DNA from: Cymbomonas tetramitiformis
Lineage: Eukaryota > Chlorophyta > Pyramimonadophyceae > Pyramimonadales > Pyramimonadaceae
DNA length: 14,831 bases
NCBI GenBank assembly: GCA_001247695.2
Contig: LGRX02012740.1
Span: 1-14,831, forward strand
Direction of reading: 5' to 3'
Each line of letters starts with the position of its first letter. Within the stretch, counting starts at the first letter, position 1. Shown here piece by piece: positions 1-7,991 of this stretch. Under the pieces are notes generated by a model. That model worked only from the letters and a program-made list of their open reading frames with translations, made no database searches and was not told the origin of the DNA. A program made the position numbers and the translations under genes.

Positions 1-1214
1 GATACCTAGGTCACAGATGCATTATATATTCGTTTATCTTGATAATCAGTTTACACTTGTATGAAAACTATTCAGTGACCACCCGATATATTACAGTATA
101 ATATATCTCACATAATATGTGATAGAATACATATATCTACATAGAAATATGGAAATGTCGCCTTCGCTTGGGCTTGGCGCTTGCGCTTTTTCACTGTCGG
201 TCTAGTGTCATGTCATGTCACCGGTGTCACTCTGTTGACCGTTTCGGAGTCATAGTCATAGTCACTCTCTTCTTGGAGCCTAGCCTACTTCTTTCACGAC
301 GCGACGCGATGATGCGGCGCGGCGCTGGCGCGGCGGTTCGACAACAGCCAAGTATCGCAAATTCTTATTTGATATTTCTTCATCTTCACCTCGAAATCTC
401 CATAAATCTGCCATCTCATCAAACTGTTCAACTGTCGTGTGGATAGTGGATAGCTCCTCGCCTGCGCTGGAGGCTTGCCACTCAGAAAACCTGTACGCAA
501 GAAGTCTGCGGATGAAATATAATTTCAACACCGCGTATCCTTAATGTGTATATGCTTGACGTGAAAATATTTCCTCGGAGCATACATATCGATACGTGTC
601 CCTTCATAAATTTTAAGCCTTGAGGCCTCCTCTGTCTACGAATCTGACGATAAGCCGCGATATGACTCTGGCTCACTGCAAACCGAACCAAACCGTCGTT
701 ACGTTTGGAAGAACGCAACACGCTTCAATAAAACAGAGCGAAAGTAGATGCTCAAAAGCAGCACTGCCGTGCATCGTAGCAAGAGCCAAAACTTCGCTGG
801 CAGGTTGTCGAGCCTGGTCGAGAACTTCCATCCTCGGTACACCGCGACTCACGTTGCGTTTGAAACCTGCGCCCTTCGCGAGGAATGCTGGTGGGTGCAG
901 AGCAAACGGTGCGCTCGAAGGTATCCTCTTCAGGACTGTATGATACACAGTCGTCAAGTCATATATTGAACTTGTTCGTGATGCGTTCTTCCCAAGTTTT
1001 ATCGGTGTCCATTCCCATTTTCTCGTTCGCTCGCCAGACTCATTTCTCATCTCTGCATCAATCACAAGATTTACCGTTGTTTTGAATACGCTCCCAACTT
1101 CAAGACACTAACGCGGATAATCCTTCACTTTTTTTACTGTAATATGTAATTTCGTTAGCTCTATTCTCTCAGCACAGTTCTTGACTCCATTTCGGCGCGA
1201 TGTTTCTCAAACCG
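1..1214. other. AT-rich flank without a confident gene
   Basis: Positions 1-150 are strongly AT-rich and hold nothing I recognise. On the - strand, about 480 down to 320 reads openly through an acidic segment (EQFDEMADLWRFRGEDEE) that follows an AG dinucleotide, so it could be an exon of a gene leaving the window to the left. On the same strand 673-1065 is open for 130 codons, and on the + strand 748-969 is open for 73. None of these contains a recognisable domain and no two of them connect convincingly, so none is called as a gene. Confidence 0.4.
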
Positions 1215-1788
1215 CTTCGATTCATATTCGCCCTCTCAGCTTCATATCATATTCGCCCTCTCAGCTTCATATCATATTCGCCCTCTCAGCTTCATATCAT
1301 ATTCGCCCTCTCAAACTCATATCATATTCGCCCTCTCAGCTTCGTATCGTATTCGCCCTCTCGAAGCCGTGTCTATTAACCCTCTCAGCTTCATATCCAT
1401 ATTCTTATATAACTTCATATCATATTCGCCCTCTCAGCTTCGTAGCATATTCGCCCTCTCAGCTATTATCGTATTCGCCCTCTCAGCTTCGTATCGTATT
1501 CGTACCTCTCGGCCCCAAATATCATATTCGCCCTCTCAGCTTCGTATCATATTCCCTTCTCGAAACCGTATCATATTCGCCCTCTCAGCTTTGTATCTGT
1601 ATTCGCCTTCTCAGCTTCTATTATCCCATATTCGCCCTCTCCAGCTTCGTATCATATTCCCTTCTCGGCTTACAGTATCATATTCGCCCCTCAGCTTCAT
1701 ATCATATTCGCCCTCTCAGCTTCGTATCATATTCGCCCTCTCCGCTTCGTATCATATTCGCCCTCTCAGCTTCGTATCGTATTCGCCT
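1215..1788. repeat. 25-bp minisatellite, about 23 units
   Basis: A 25-bp unit with the core ATTCGCCCTCTCAGCTTC recurs about 23 times. Early copies are nearly identical; copies around 1370-1410 and 1500-1515 are degenerate. Because 25 is not a multiple of 3 and the unit has no stop codon in any + strand frame, successive units rotate through the three frames. This gives a false open frame with a 25-residue period (1181-1900). The array lies upstream of the first candidate exon of the zinc-finger gene, so it may be intronic or promoter-distal sequence. I do not consider it coding. Confidence 0.9.
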
Positions 1789-2062
1789 CGGTGCCCTGCA
1801 AGTTACTATCGTTTGTGTCAACTCGATAACCGCTTTCTATCCTAAACTTGTAGGCTACACTTGCAATAACAAAAAGGGAAATGCCGAAGGCCAGGCTTAA
1901 AACGTCCTTTGCCATTTCCCGAAGGATACTCAGAGTAAAGCTCTTTCTTCATGTGCGCACAACTCCGCATCACATCCGCGTTGGATGTATCAAGTCTACC
2001 CAGTACTCCTAAGCGAAGATCTGCGGGTTGACGCGACCGTTTGGGATATTGTTGGGTCGCAG

Positions 2063-2202
2063 CCTCCGCTGAAGCTGACGGCTTGAGCAGCGGCACCTCC
2101 TTCGAAGACAGCTTCGCTGACCTCGTGGAAACTTTGATCCTACAAGGCCTCGATGTGAAAGGAGAGTTAGGTAACTGGCAAGATGAAGACATATGTGCCC
2201 AG
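2063..2202 (+). CDS. Candidate internal exon of the zinc-finger gene
   Basis: This stretch is open and reads like protein: acidic and amphipathic, with segments SFEDSFADLVETLILQGLD and GELGNWQDEDICAQ. It has no ATG, so it is only seen when frames are read without a start. It follows an AG at 2061-2062 (context TTGTTGGGTCGCAG) and ends at CAG|GTATCC, a reasonable donor. It enters in phase 1 and leaves in phase 0. I recognise no domain; the helical character would suit an RNA-binding helical-repeat protein, which is inference. The preceding exon, which must supply one base, was not found. Its place in the zinc-finger gene rests only on phase agreement with 2729-2836 and on strand. Confidence 0.4.
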
Positions 2203-2513
2203 GTATCCTTGCCGTAATCCGCGTGTTATCCTGGACGCACCTCGACTGGATCCTACATATAGGTAGCGACTTTTCAAACAAGCTTCCGCCGTGCTCGAAG
2301 TGCCATAGTGCGCCCTACGAAACGTTTCATCAGTTCTGTGAGCCGACTCCGCCCTATGGTGATCTCGAAAATGCTCCCTCTCGAAGCTGCTTTGCGGCCG
2401 CACGGCCGCCTCCTGGCCGCGATATACGGATCACAAACTGTTTCAGTCACGTCGCCCTTCTTGCTGCCCAACCCGCTACGGTGCAGCCCGGGGTGATCTA
2501 AATGTGCTTTGTT
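2203..2513 (+). other. Predicted intron, left part
   Basis: This is the left part of the predicted phase-0 intron 2203-2728. It begins GTATCC. A stop-free frame (2193-2501) runs across it but shows no domain, and another + frame and a - frame are similarly open, as expected in GC-rich sequence. I see no other element here; the right part of the intron is the 31-bp minisatellite. Confidence 0.35.
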
Positions 2514-2750
2514 GGGGGCTTCCGGCGTTTGAGGACTGCAGGTCGGGGGCTTCCGGCGTTTGAGGACTGCAGGTCGGGGCTTCGGCGCTTTGAGGACTGT
2601 AGGGTTTGGGCTTCTGGGAAGTGCTGGAGGACTGCAGGTCGGGGCTCCCGCGTGCTGAGGACCGCAAATGGGGCTTCCGGCGCTGAGGACCGGCATGAAG
2701 GCTTCCTGTGGCGCAAAGAGGACTGCAGGTCGGGGGCTTCCGGCGTTTGT
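2514..2750. repeat. 31-bp minisatellite, about 7-8 units
   Basis: Tandem units of about 31 bp share the segments GGGGGCTTCCGGCGTTTGAG and GACTGCAGGTC. The first two units (2514-2544 and 2545-2575) match almost exactly; later ones carry small indels and substitutions, including 2620-2700 where the order is blurred. Most units contain CTGCAGGTC, which resembles a 3' splice site followed by GTC, and the last such site (AG at 2727-2728) is the acceptor I use for the next candidate exon. Both strands are stop-poor, so the long proline- and serine-rich - strand frames over it are artefacts. Confidence 0.88.
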
Positions 2751-2836
2751 TCAAAGCCTTGAGGGACGCTCAACCGGACATGCTAGACTGCTACCCGACC
2801 CTGCTGCTCGCCGCTCTGGGCGCTGCGTCTCATCAG
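2729..2836 (+). CDS. Candidate internal exon of the zinc-finger gene
   Basis: This is a 36-codon open segment with helical, leucine- and alanine-rich character (LFKALRDAQPDMLDCYPTLL, then LAALGAASHQ). It is entered in phase 0 at the last CTGCAG of the 31-bp minisatellite and left in phase 0 at CATCAG|GTGCGG. Phase 0 on both sides fits the exons at 2063-2202 and 4650-4863. If the exon is real, its first seven or so codons come from the minisatellite unit itself. An alternative acceptor is the AG at 2755-2756. No domain is recognised. The frame stays open past the donor to 2959, so retention or a terminal exon is also possible. Confidence 0.4.
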
Positions 2837-3111
2837 GTGCGGCGCCGCTTCTTCTCACGCTATTTTCCACGTGGCACTTGCGGTTTCAGTCTTCGTAGTT
2901 CGAGGCAAGACTACAGAAGGCTGCAGGGAGCTGCCTCCTGCCTTTCCGTGTGGCAGTAAAGACCTCCGCCTATCATTGAGCCCACCTAGAGTCGCAACTT
3001 GTTAGGATGGCGCAAGGCGTGTCTGAACCTTCGGCCTTCAATGCGCCCCACGAACATTCCCCTCCAGTGCGCCTTACAGTGTCATGCTCCTCACTTCAAC
3101 GTGGCCAGCAG

Positions 3112-3540
3112 GCAGTTCCATTCTGTCAGGGGCGACACGTACAGAGTCATTCACATTTTATTGTGGCCCAAATGCAGTTCCATTTTGTCAGGGGCGACAC
3201 GTACAGAGTCACTCACATTTTATTGTGGCCCAATAAAATCATCTCTGTCAGGGCCAGGAGCGCAGAGTCATTCACCACCTTTATTGTGGTCCAAGATAGT
3301 TCCATTCTTAATAAACACACACAGAGCTGTATTCACCACTTTGCTGTGGCCTGCCACACGTGTTCCTGATCTCCTGGTCAGGGGCTATGTACAGAGTCAT
3401 TCACCACCTCTTTTTTATTGTGGCCCCACATGGTTATGATATTCTGGTTTAGGGGTGACATGTACACAGTCATTCACATTTTATTGTGGCCCACATGCAG
3501 TTCCATTCTGTCAGGGGTGACATGTACAGTGTCATCCTTT
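3112..3540. repeat. About 62-bp minisatellite, seven degenerate units
   Basis: Units begin near 3124, 3186, 3246, 3307, 3377, 3445 and 3508, each built around TGTCAGGGG, then ACAGAGTCATTCAC, then TTTATTGTGGCCCA. The first two units are exactly 62 bp apart; the others vary from about 60 to 70 bp. AATAAA-like strings in the units are part of the repeat and not evidence of gene ends. The array lies in the predicted 1.8-kb intron between the exons ending at 2836 and starting at 4650. Confidence 0.85.
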
Positions 3541-4649
3541 ACATGTTTTCACTATGAGTGCATTATGTTTTCATTCAGCCATCAGCATAATGCGCATTTC
3601 TGCAATTCATGAACAGTCCAGTCTTTAGCTCATCTGCGCATCGCAAGTTTTGTCCAGACCTTCCCTCGCCGGTCCAGCGCAGAAGTAAGAGGAAAATATA
3701 TACCCTATCTGGGATGTGGGGTTTTTAGCCCTCACGGCATTATCAAAGCATGTACACTGGTTTCCCCCGCATCAGCACGGTGCATGTATAGCTCAATTTT
3801 CTGCTCTTCAGCAAAGCGCCTTTTCAATTCCGTCGTCTGCTCATCAACGGCACACATCTGCGGTCCCTTCCTTCGCCTGTCAGGGGTTCATGTACAGTCT
3901 TTATCTTCCGCAAGTTCGTGCGATTCATGTATTAACCTATCGTCCCCCCTTCACTGTGCCAGAAGTCCAGTCTCATCTTCTGCGTGTCACCGCGGCGCAC
4001 ATGTCCAGTCTCACCTTCTGTGTCACCGTGGGGCACACGTAATCCTTCAGCAATGCATGTGTAGTATGTCTGCATAGCCCAGCATCCGCCTTGTGTTTTC
4101 TACTGAAAAACTGAATGCTGCCTATTCCCAGTATACCAGGGCACTCGCGTTGTCTGGCCGATGATCAATCCCGTGAGATTCTTCGATCCCCAGCTTTCAC
4201 CTGATTGGAGCGAAATAGAAGATCAAACATTACATCATAGCTCAATATCCGCATGGCCTTGTCGATTACTTGGCACAAGTTCTGTATGCTCGTTCTTCTA
4301 CTTACAACCATTAAGATTCCTGAACGACTCTCATTACACACTCAAACAAGGAGTCGTGTAAGCTAGATACGCTCATATTACCGCCCCTACCACCTAAAAC
4401 CCCTACGCTTCATGTTCATGGAAGGCGCTTCACGCGGATGGAACGTAGATTCCGGTGGTAAGGTCGCTCTGTGAAATGAGTCGGACTGGTGCTTCAGTCT
4501 GCGCATATCAGACAACAGCTCGCGAGAAGCGGACCACTCAAGATCTTTACAGGTCGCGCCGGCCATGGGAGTACCTGAAGGGCAGCGGGGGTGGGACGGA
4601 GGCCCTTGGATTTGCTTCACGACCTCAGTGTCTCCTTGTTGCGGCGCAG
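3541..4649 (+). other. Repeat-derived stretch, no gene seen
   Basis: This is the rest of the predicted intron 2837-4649. Fragments such as CCTGTCAGGGGTTCATGTACAG near 3890 look like worn copies of the 62-bp unit, and a 38-bp duplication lies at 3965-4040. A frame open from 4455 feeds into the next candidate exon, but its first 65 codons look unlike protein. The - strand frame 4387-4890 is open for 167 codons with Arg- and Ser-rich, shadow-like composition. I find no other feature. Confidence 0.4.
3965..4040. repeat. 38-bp tandem duplication
   Basis: Two adjacent 38-bp copies (3965-4002 and 4003-4040) begin GTCCAGTCTCA and end GGCACA(T/C)GT-like, differing at a handful of positions. They resemble the surrounding worn repeats in composition but are not an obvious part of the 62-bp family. 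Confidence 0.75.
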
Positions 4650-4863
4650 ATGCTTGTGGATGAGGAACGCGTGGCGCGCTTTGGTTGGCTCGGCTCCGAG
4701 AAGGACGGTGTAGTACGTGGGACTCGCGTGCTGGCGGACGCTTTCTGCAACGATTGCTTCGAGGTGCAAAAACCGAAGACCATGGACGTGCTGTATGTTG
4801 TGCTCTTCTTTGCGTCTCTCCAGAAAGGCTCGCTGAGAGAGCTGTCCGCAGACGCAGACTCCG
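4650..4863 (+). CDS. Candidate internal exon of the zinc-finger gene
   Basis: This is a 71-codon open segment following a good acceptor (TGTCTCCTTGTTGCGGCGCAG) and ending in phase 1 at a strong donor, CCG|GTACGT. The protein reads MLVDEERVARFGWLG, then RVLADAFCNDCFEV, then TMDVLYVVLFFASLQKG. The last part is a hydrophobic, helix-like segment. It does not look like a signal peptide and I recognise no domain. A competing model splices from 4863 to the very good acceptor CCCTCTTCCCACAG at 4940, which would end the protein six codons later at 4960. In that case this exon belongs to a separate gene and the zinc-finger gene starts further right. An internal phase-0 donor after codon FE (4763) is a third option. 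Confidence 0.42.
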
Positions 4864-5273
4864 GTACGTTGCCTTCGTTGCGTTGAGCACACCTCCTCCG
4901 GCACATCGCCCAGCATCCTAGACCCCCCCTCTTCCCACAGGAATGCCTCAATTCAAATGACTTGATCTGTGTCCTGTATCTCTGTCCACAATCCTTCCAT
5001 TTCCAATCGTCCTTCTTTTGCCAAGTAGAAATTCCCGTTGCATCCTCTTTTTACGATGCATCCTTCTCCTAGAGAGTAACTCCCCACCTTGACACTGGAT
5101 TCACTTTCACCAATGATGCCCCCGCTATTCCTCGACTAGACTCGACGCATCCCGCATTACAAGCAGCCCCTCTCTTGTTCCTGAGTACTGTGCGTTCCCC
5201 CTCAATGCGCAACATCCCTACCTCTGGCCACCACAGTACCTTACCTCGATTGGTGGTGTGATGTGCATGGCAG

Positions 5274-5437
5274 TTGCGGCAATGGTAGCAAAGATCACGA
5301 AGCTTGTTGTCAAAGGCGAGGCATCCGAGGCAGAGGTCGCCCGGATGATGCTCACTGCTGACATGGGGGAAGCGCTCCGCAACATGGAGCAGCAGTATCC
5401 ACCACTCTCATCTGATGCCACCGTGGCGCTGGAGAAG
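5274..5437 (+). CDS. Candidate internal exon of the zinc-finger gene
   Basis: The frame open from 5237 to 5513 reads as an amphipathic helical protein: VAKITKLVVKGEASEAEVA, then RMMLTADMGEALRNMEQQYP, then SDATVALEK. The donor after LEK is excellent (GAGAAG|GTGAGC, phase 0) and leads in phase to the zinc-finger exon. For the start I use the phase-1 acceptor at 5273, which fits the donor at 4863. The acceptor at 5236 (CTCTGGCCACCACAG) is stronger by sequence but would need a phase-0 partner. If the GTGAGC donor is not used, the frame continues for 25 codons to a TGA at 5513-5515. An initiation at the ATG at 5261 is also possible. No domain is recognised; the helical repeats would suit an RNA-binding scaffold, which is inference. 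Confidence 0.5.
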
Positions 5438-5839
5438 GTGAGCAGGGAGCCAATAAAGTCCATTCCGGAGCTCAAACTCACGGCAGATTTTACTGAGGCA
5501 GATTTGAGGGGTTGACCCCTGAAATGAATCCTCCCCTTCTGCTCACTGAGCCCTTAGAAATCCTGAGGGTTGATGACTTGTGACTCACTGCGATGGCAGC
5601 CCTTGCCTGTGGTGATATGCGAGCTCGGTCATGCATTTTCCAAGACACGCAGGCACATGCCTTGAATTGGAAAATTGAAGCCTGCGGGGGCAGTATCACT
5701 CTGCATGGAGAGCCCTGGAGGCCCTCGAGCAGCTTCCGTAGGCACATACATGTACACCCAGTTCACTCCTTTTGGCTGTTGGGTGCTAGCCTGCCTATCG
5801 ATAAAAGGCTTGGGTTCTTTCCACGGGGTCTGTTGCCAG

Positions 5840-6118
5840 AGGGAGGAGTATCAGAAGTATTTAAAGAAGAGAGAAGTGGACATATTGAATGCGCAAAGCC
5901 GCCGTGAGCGGCGGTGGGCACAATCGGATAACCTACCATCTGACTGGGAATGCAAGAAATGCGGTTTTAGCAACTTTAAGTCGCGTACCACGTGCTTTCA
6001 ATGCGAGAACCGTAGATTAAAGAATAAGAAACCAAAGCCAATGAAGAAGCGTGAAATGGCTGCGAAAGCTGAGGCGGAGTTTGAGGACACCTATGGGAAG
6101 TTTGAGGATACCTTTTAG
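5840..6118 (+). CDS. RanBP2-type zinc-finger protein, terminal exon
   Basis: This is the terminal exon of a protein that very likely binds single-stranded RNA or another protein through a RanBP2-type zinc finger. The finger spans exon residues 36-55 and shows the full family pattern W-x-C-x2-C-x3-N-x6-C-x2-C: W36, C38, C41, N45, C52 and C55 (bases 5945-6004). Before it is a charged helix (REEYQKYLKK, then RRERRWAQ). After it is a run of basic residues (RRLKNKKPKPMKKR) that could be a nuclear or organelle-related RNA-binding tail, then an acidic end with the repeated motif FEDTYGKFEDTF. The acceptor is TCTGTTGCCAG at 5839; the frame is open further upstream (from 5675), but that part does not look like protein. 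The stop is TAG. RBM5/RBM10- and ZRANB2-like fingers share this pattern; the orthologue is unknown. Confidence 0.72.
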   Translation, partial: REEYQKYLKKREVDILNAQSRRERRWAQSDNLPSDWECKKCGFSNFKSRTTCFQCENRRLKNKKPKPMKKREMAAKAEAEFEDTYGKFEDTF

Positions 6119-6490
6119 TGGTAATTCGTGACAATATTTATCATATATATATGGCAGTGGGGCTGGTATGAGTTTTTCATAATGAACTGCATGCAATGCT
6201 ACTTTTCCTTGCTTAGAACTACAATATTGTAGTGTCGTCGTTAAATGCGGGGAAAACTGTTTTCTGCTGTATGTATGTAAGATGCACATGACTCGGTAGC
6301 TTGATCATGTCAACACTACCAAAGTTCGGCATAACTGTTCAGTAAATACGTCCGAAACCAAAATAAGAAGGCACAGCGCCGCTACGGTTCTTATTCCCAA
6401 AAAAATCTCTGCATTTTTGTCTACAATTTTCACATAACTGTTTCTGCAGTGCGTCGCAGACTCGTCGCCCGCGCCGTGGCTTCACCTTAC
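6119..6490 (+). other. 3' region of the zinc-finger gene and spacer
   Basis: The AT-rich sequence after the stop includes a short AT-dinucleotide run (TATATATATGG, 6144-6154) and is probably 3' untranslated region followed by intergenic sequence. From about 6335 to the next feature one + frame has no stop, but it holds no ATG before 6491. GC content rises sharply near 6440, consistent with a new transcription unit. Confidence 0.35.
6276..6280 (+). promoter_or_regulatory. Possible TGTAA polyadenylation signal
   Basis: TGTAA lies about 160 bases after the zinc-finger stop codon. This pentamer is the usual polyadenylation signal in chlorophyte green algae; no AATAAA is present nearby. A five-base match is expected often by chance, so this is weak support both for the gene end and for a green-algal source. 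Confidence 0.2.
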
Positions 6491-6579
6491 ATGCGGTCAC
6501 ACTCGATTAGCGCAGATAAATTTGCAGCATCGCGGGCGGTCCGCCGTCTTTCGACACAAGTCCGGCCCAGCGGGCGGAG
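6491..6579 (+). CDS. Possible first exon with mitochondrial-type presequence
   Basis: From ATG 6491 the frame encodes 29 codons plus two bases, ending at CGGAG|GTATGT, a near-perfect donor. The peptide has seven Arg/Lys and a single Asp, is rich in Ser and Ala, and contains AVRRLSTQVRPSGR. The R-R-L-S-T string resembles the cleavage region of mitochondrial presequences (Arg at -2 or -3, then small residues). Without splicing the frame stops two codons later. The next exon must start in phase 2; I could not identify it. A frame open from about 6915 to 7133 (including ERGTGCIEQDPRYMLFHGSM) is a possible but unproved later exon. The product is unknown. Confidence 0.35.
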
Positions 6580-6831
6580 GTATGTCTAATGACCGACCCG
6601 AGTTCCGAACGAAAAATATCAGCCAATGATATTGGTGATCAGAAATTTAAACTGATGGTCATGCGTCGATTTACTTTGACCTGGTGCTCAAAGTGGGAGA
6701 TTGCCGTTATTTTAATAATAAATCATAATATTCATAATAAAATATATTATATTGATGGTGAGGAGGGCAAAGGCCTGAGAGTGATGTGGTCCGAGAACGG
6801 GGCTCAGAATCCCACGCAATCATGACGTTCC

Positions 6832-6868
6832 AGCTCTAGAACAGAACGTTCCATTTCTAGTAAGAGCT
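6832..6868. repeat. Imperfect 37-bp palindrome centred on GAACGTTC
   Basis: AGCTCT at the left end is matched by AGAGCT at the right end. Between them are CTAGAA and TTCTAG, with the perfect 8-bp palindrome GAACGTTC in the centre. GAA and TTC triplets recur, recalling a heat-shock element, but the spacing does not follow the strict alternating five-base rule. It may be a protein-binding site, a hairpin, or the end of an old element. Confidence 0.45.
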
Positions 6869-7484
6869 AGAAGTACTGCATCTGCTAATCTACGGAAGGA
6901 TGCCAGTATCGTAACCGGAAGGTAGGGAGAACGCGAGAGAGCATCAGCGGCACAAGCAGGTGCACAGATACGGGAAGTCGGGAAGGATGATGAAGAGTTT
7001 CCGACATCCCATGTGTTCCCTAGTCCAATCCGCCCAAGTCTTACCCCTCACAGAGAGGGGTACAGGATGCATTGAACAGGATCCACGGTATATGCTCTTT
7101 CATGGGAGCATGAAGAATTTAGAGCACGTGTGAAGGTGTCACCCGGTTGTCTAAATTGGGTCCTAAATGCCCATCTCATCCTCGCATGCCATTGTTTTGT
7201 CAGTTTCATCTCAATTCCAATAATCAACGATCGGGTTACTTGACTAAGCTCCGCAGCTCCACTGAGCTACCCTAGCTACCCCGAGCTGCCACTCAGCTAC
7301 ACCCGGTTATGTCACCTGCAGGGTGTGTTAAGAAACACAAGGTAGTGATCCGAACCTATGGCGAAAAGCACAAGCACGGATGCTATGCCACACGGCAGGC
7401 AGGGGGAGTTTAGTTGACCCCTAATTTGAAGTGCAAAGTATAGCTAAAGCCATACTCACGTACTCTGCCCCCAGAGCTTATGGA

Positions 7485-7709
7485 CTAATAGAGACCTTGG
7501 ATCGTTAAGCGATTGTGGCATTTATGGCGGTCCATAAGTTCTCTAATATTATAAAACATATACGCTGAAAATAGATGACCAAGTCGTGCAAGCGCCGTAA
7601 TCCTGCTGAGCAGGCAACTGGAAAGAGAGGGGGCTGTTTTCAATATCATAGCGCGCCCCGAAGGGCTCATCAAAATCGTGTCAACTAAGGAAACCGCAGC
7701 ATGGGACAA
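7485..7709 (-). CDS. Small uncharacterised open frame, possible exon
   Basis: This open - strand frame of about 74 codons reads fairly protein-like: VDTILMSPSGRAMILKTAP, then ITALARLGHLFSAYMFYN. It has no recognised domain, and the start is uncertain because no ATG opens it. It lies downstream, on the same strand, of the decayed methyltransferase, so it could be another relic of that element or an exon of an unrelated gene. It could also be chance. Confidence 0.2.
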   Translation of the reverse strand: MSHAAVSLVDTILMSPSGRAMILKTAPSLSSCLLSRITALARLGHLFSAYMFYNIRELMDRHKCHNRLTIQGLY

Positions 7710-7779
7710 CTACACAGAGCGCTAAGAGGTCATGCTGGCGGAGATACAGGTGTGGCCGCGTCGGTGGAGCGGAGCTGAA

Positions 7780-7931
7780 TCTGAGGCGGAAAAAACGGGG
7801 CGGCTGCGGGGTGACGGGAAGGTGGCGATGAGGGGGCGGGAAGGTGGCGGTGAAAAGGGCGGGAAGGCGGAGGCGGAGGGGGAAGGAAGGTGGGAGGAGG
7901 AGGGTGAGAGGGGGGGAGGACTGATCCCCAC
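7780..7931. repeat. Purine-rich GGN/GGA tract
   Basis: The + strand is almost pure G and A for about 150 bp, with many runs of three to seven G (GGAGGCGGAGGGGGAAGGAA, GAGGGGGGGAGG). Such tracts can form triplex or G-quadruplex structures. The proline- and serine-rich - strand frames here (for example 7730-8035) are a consequence of composition, not evidence of a gene. Confidence 0.75.
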
Positions 7932-7991
7932 CCCCTGAAGCCAGGGGGGGGGAGGAGGCCGACGCTCCTTGTCTTCCAGGGGGGAGGTGTT

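Larger units (their letters stand above)
6580..7991. other. Low-information stretch with scattered open frames
   Basis: Apart from the entries at 6832-6868, 7485-7709 and 7780-7931, I see no gene. 6589-6825 is open for 78 codons but is AT-driven and has no recognisable motif. 6915-7133 is open without an ATG near its start. 7245-7305 consists of short imperfect repeats of AGCT(A/G/C)C. Two CACCCGGTT strings at about 7140 and 7302 are unexplained. Confidence 0.35.

Noticed and set aside
1181..1900. 239-codon + strand open frame
   Set aside because: It is the 25-bp minisatellite read through rotating frames; the periodicity belongs to the DNA, and the units vary by indels that ignore the frame.
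3230..3320. AATAAA polyadenylation signals
   Set aside because: They fall inside the 62-bp repeat units and recur with them, with no gene end upstream.
1215..3540. CRISPR-like regular repeats
   Set aside because: The 25-, 31- and 62-bp units are contiguous tandem repeats with no unique spacers of fixed length, and the window is eukaryotic in character.
4387..4890. 167-codon - strand open frame
   Set aside because: Arg- and Ser-rich with no domain; the + strand over the same bases reads more like protein and has good splice sites.
6834..6860. Canonical heat-shock element
   Set aside because: GAA and TTC triplets are present, but only one pair has the correct alternating spacing.
7240..7310. 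tRNA-like string on the - strand (GGGTAGCTCAGTGG)
   Set aside because: It resembles a tRNA D-arm, but no anticodon arm or GTTCRANNC T-arm follows, and the area is built of short AGCT repeats.
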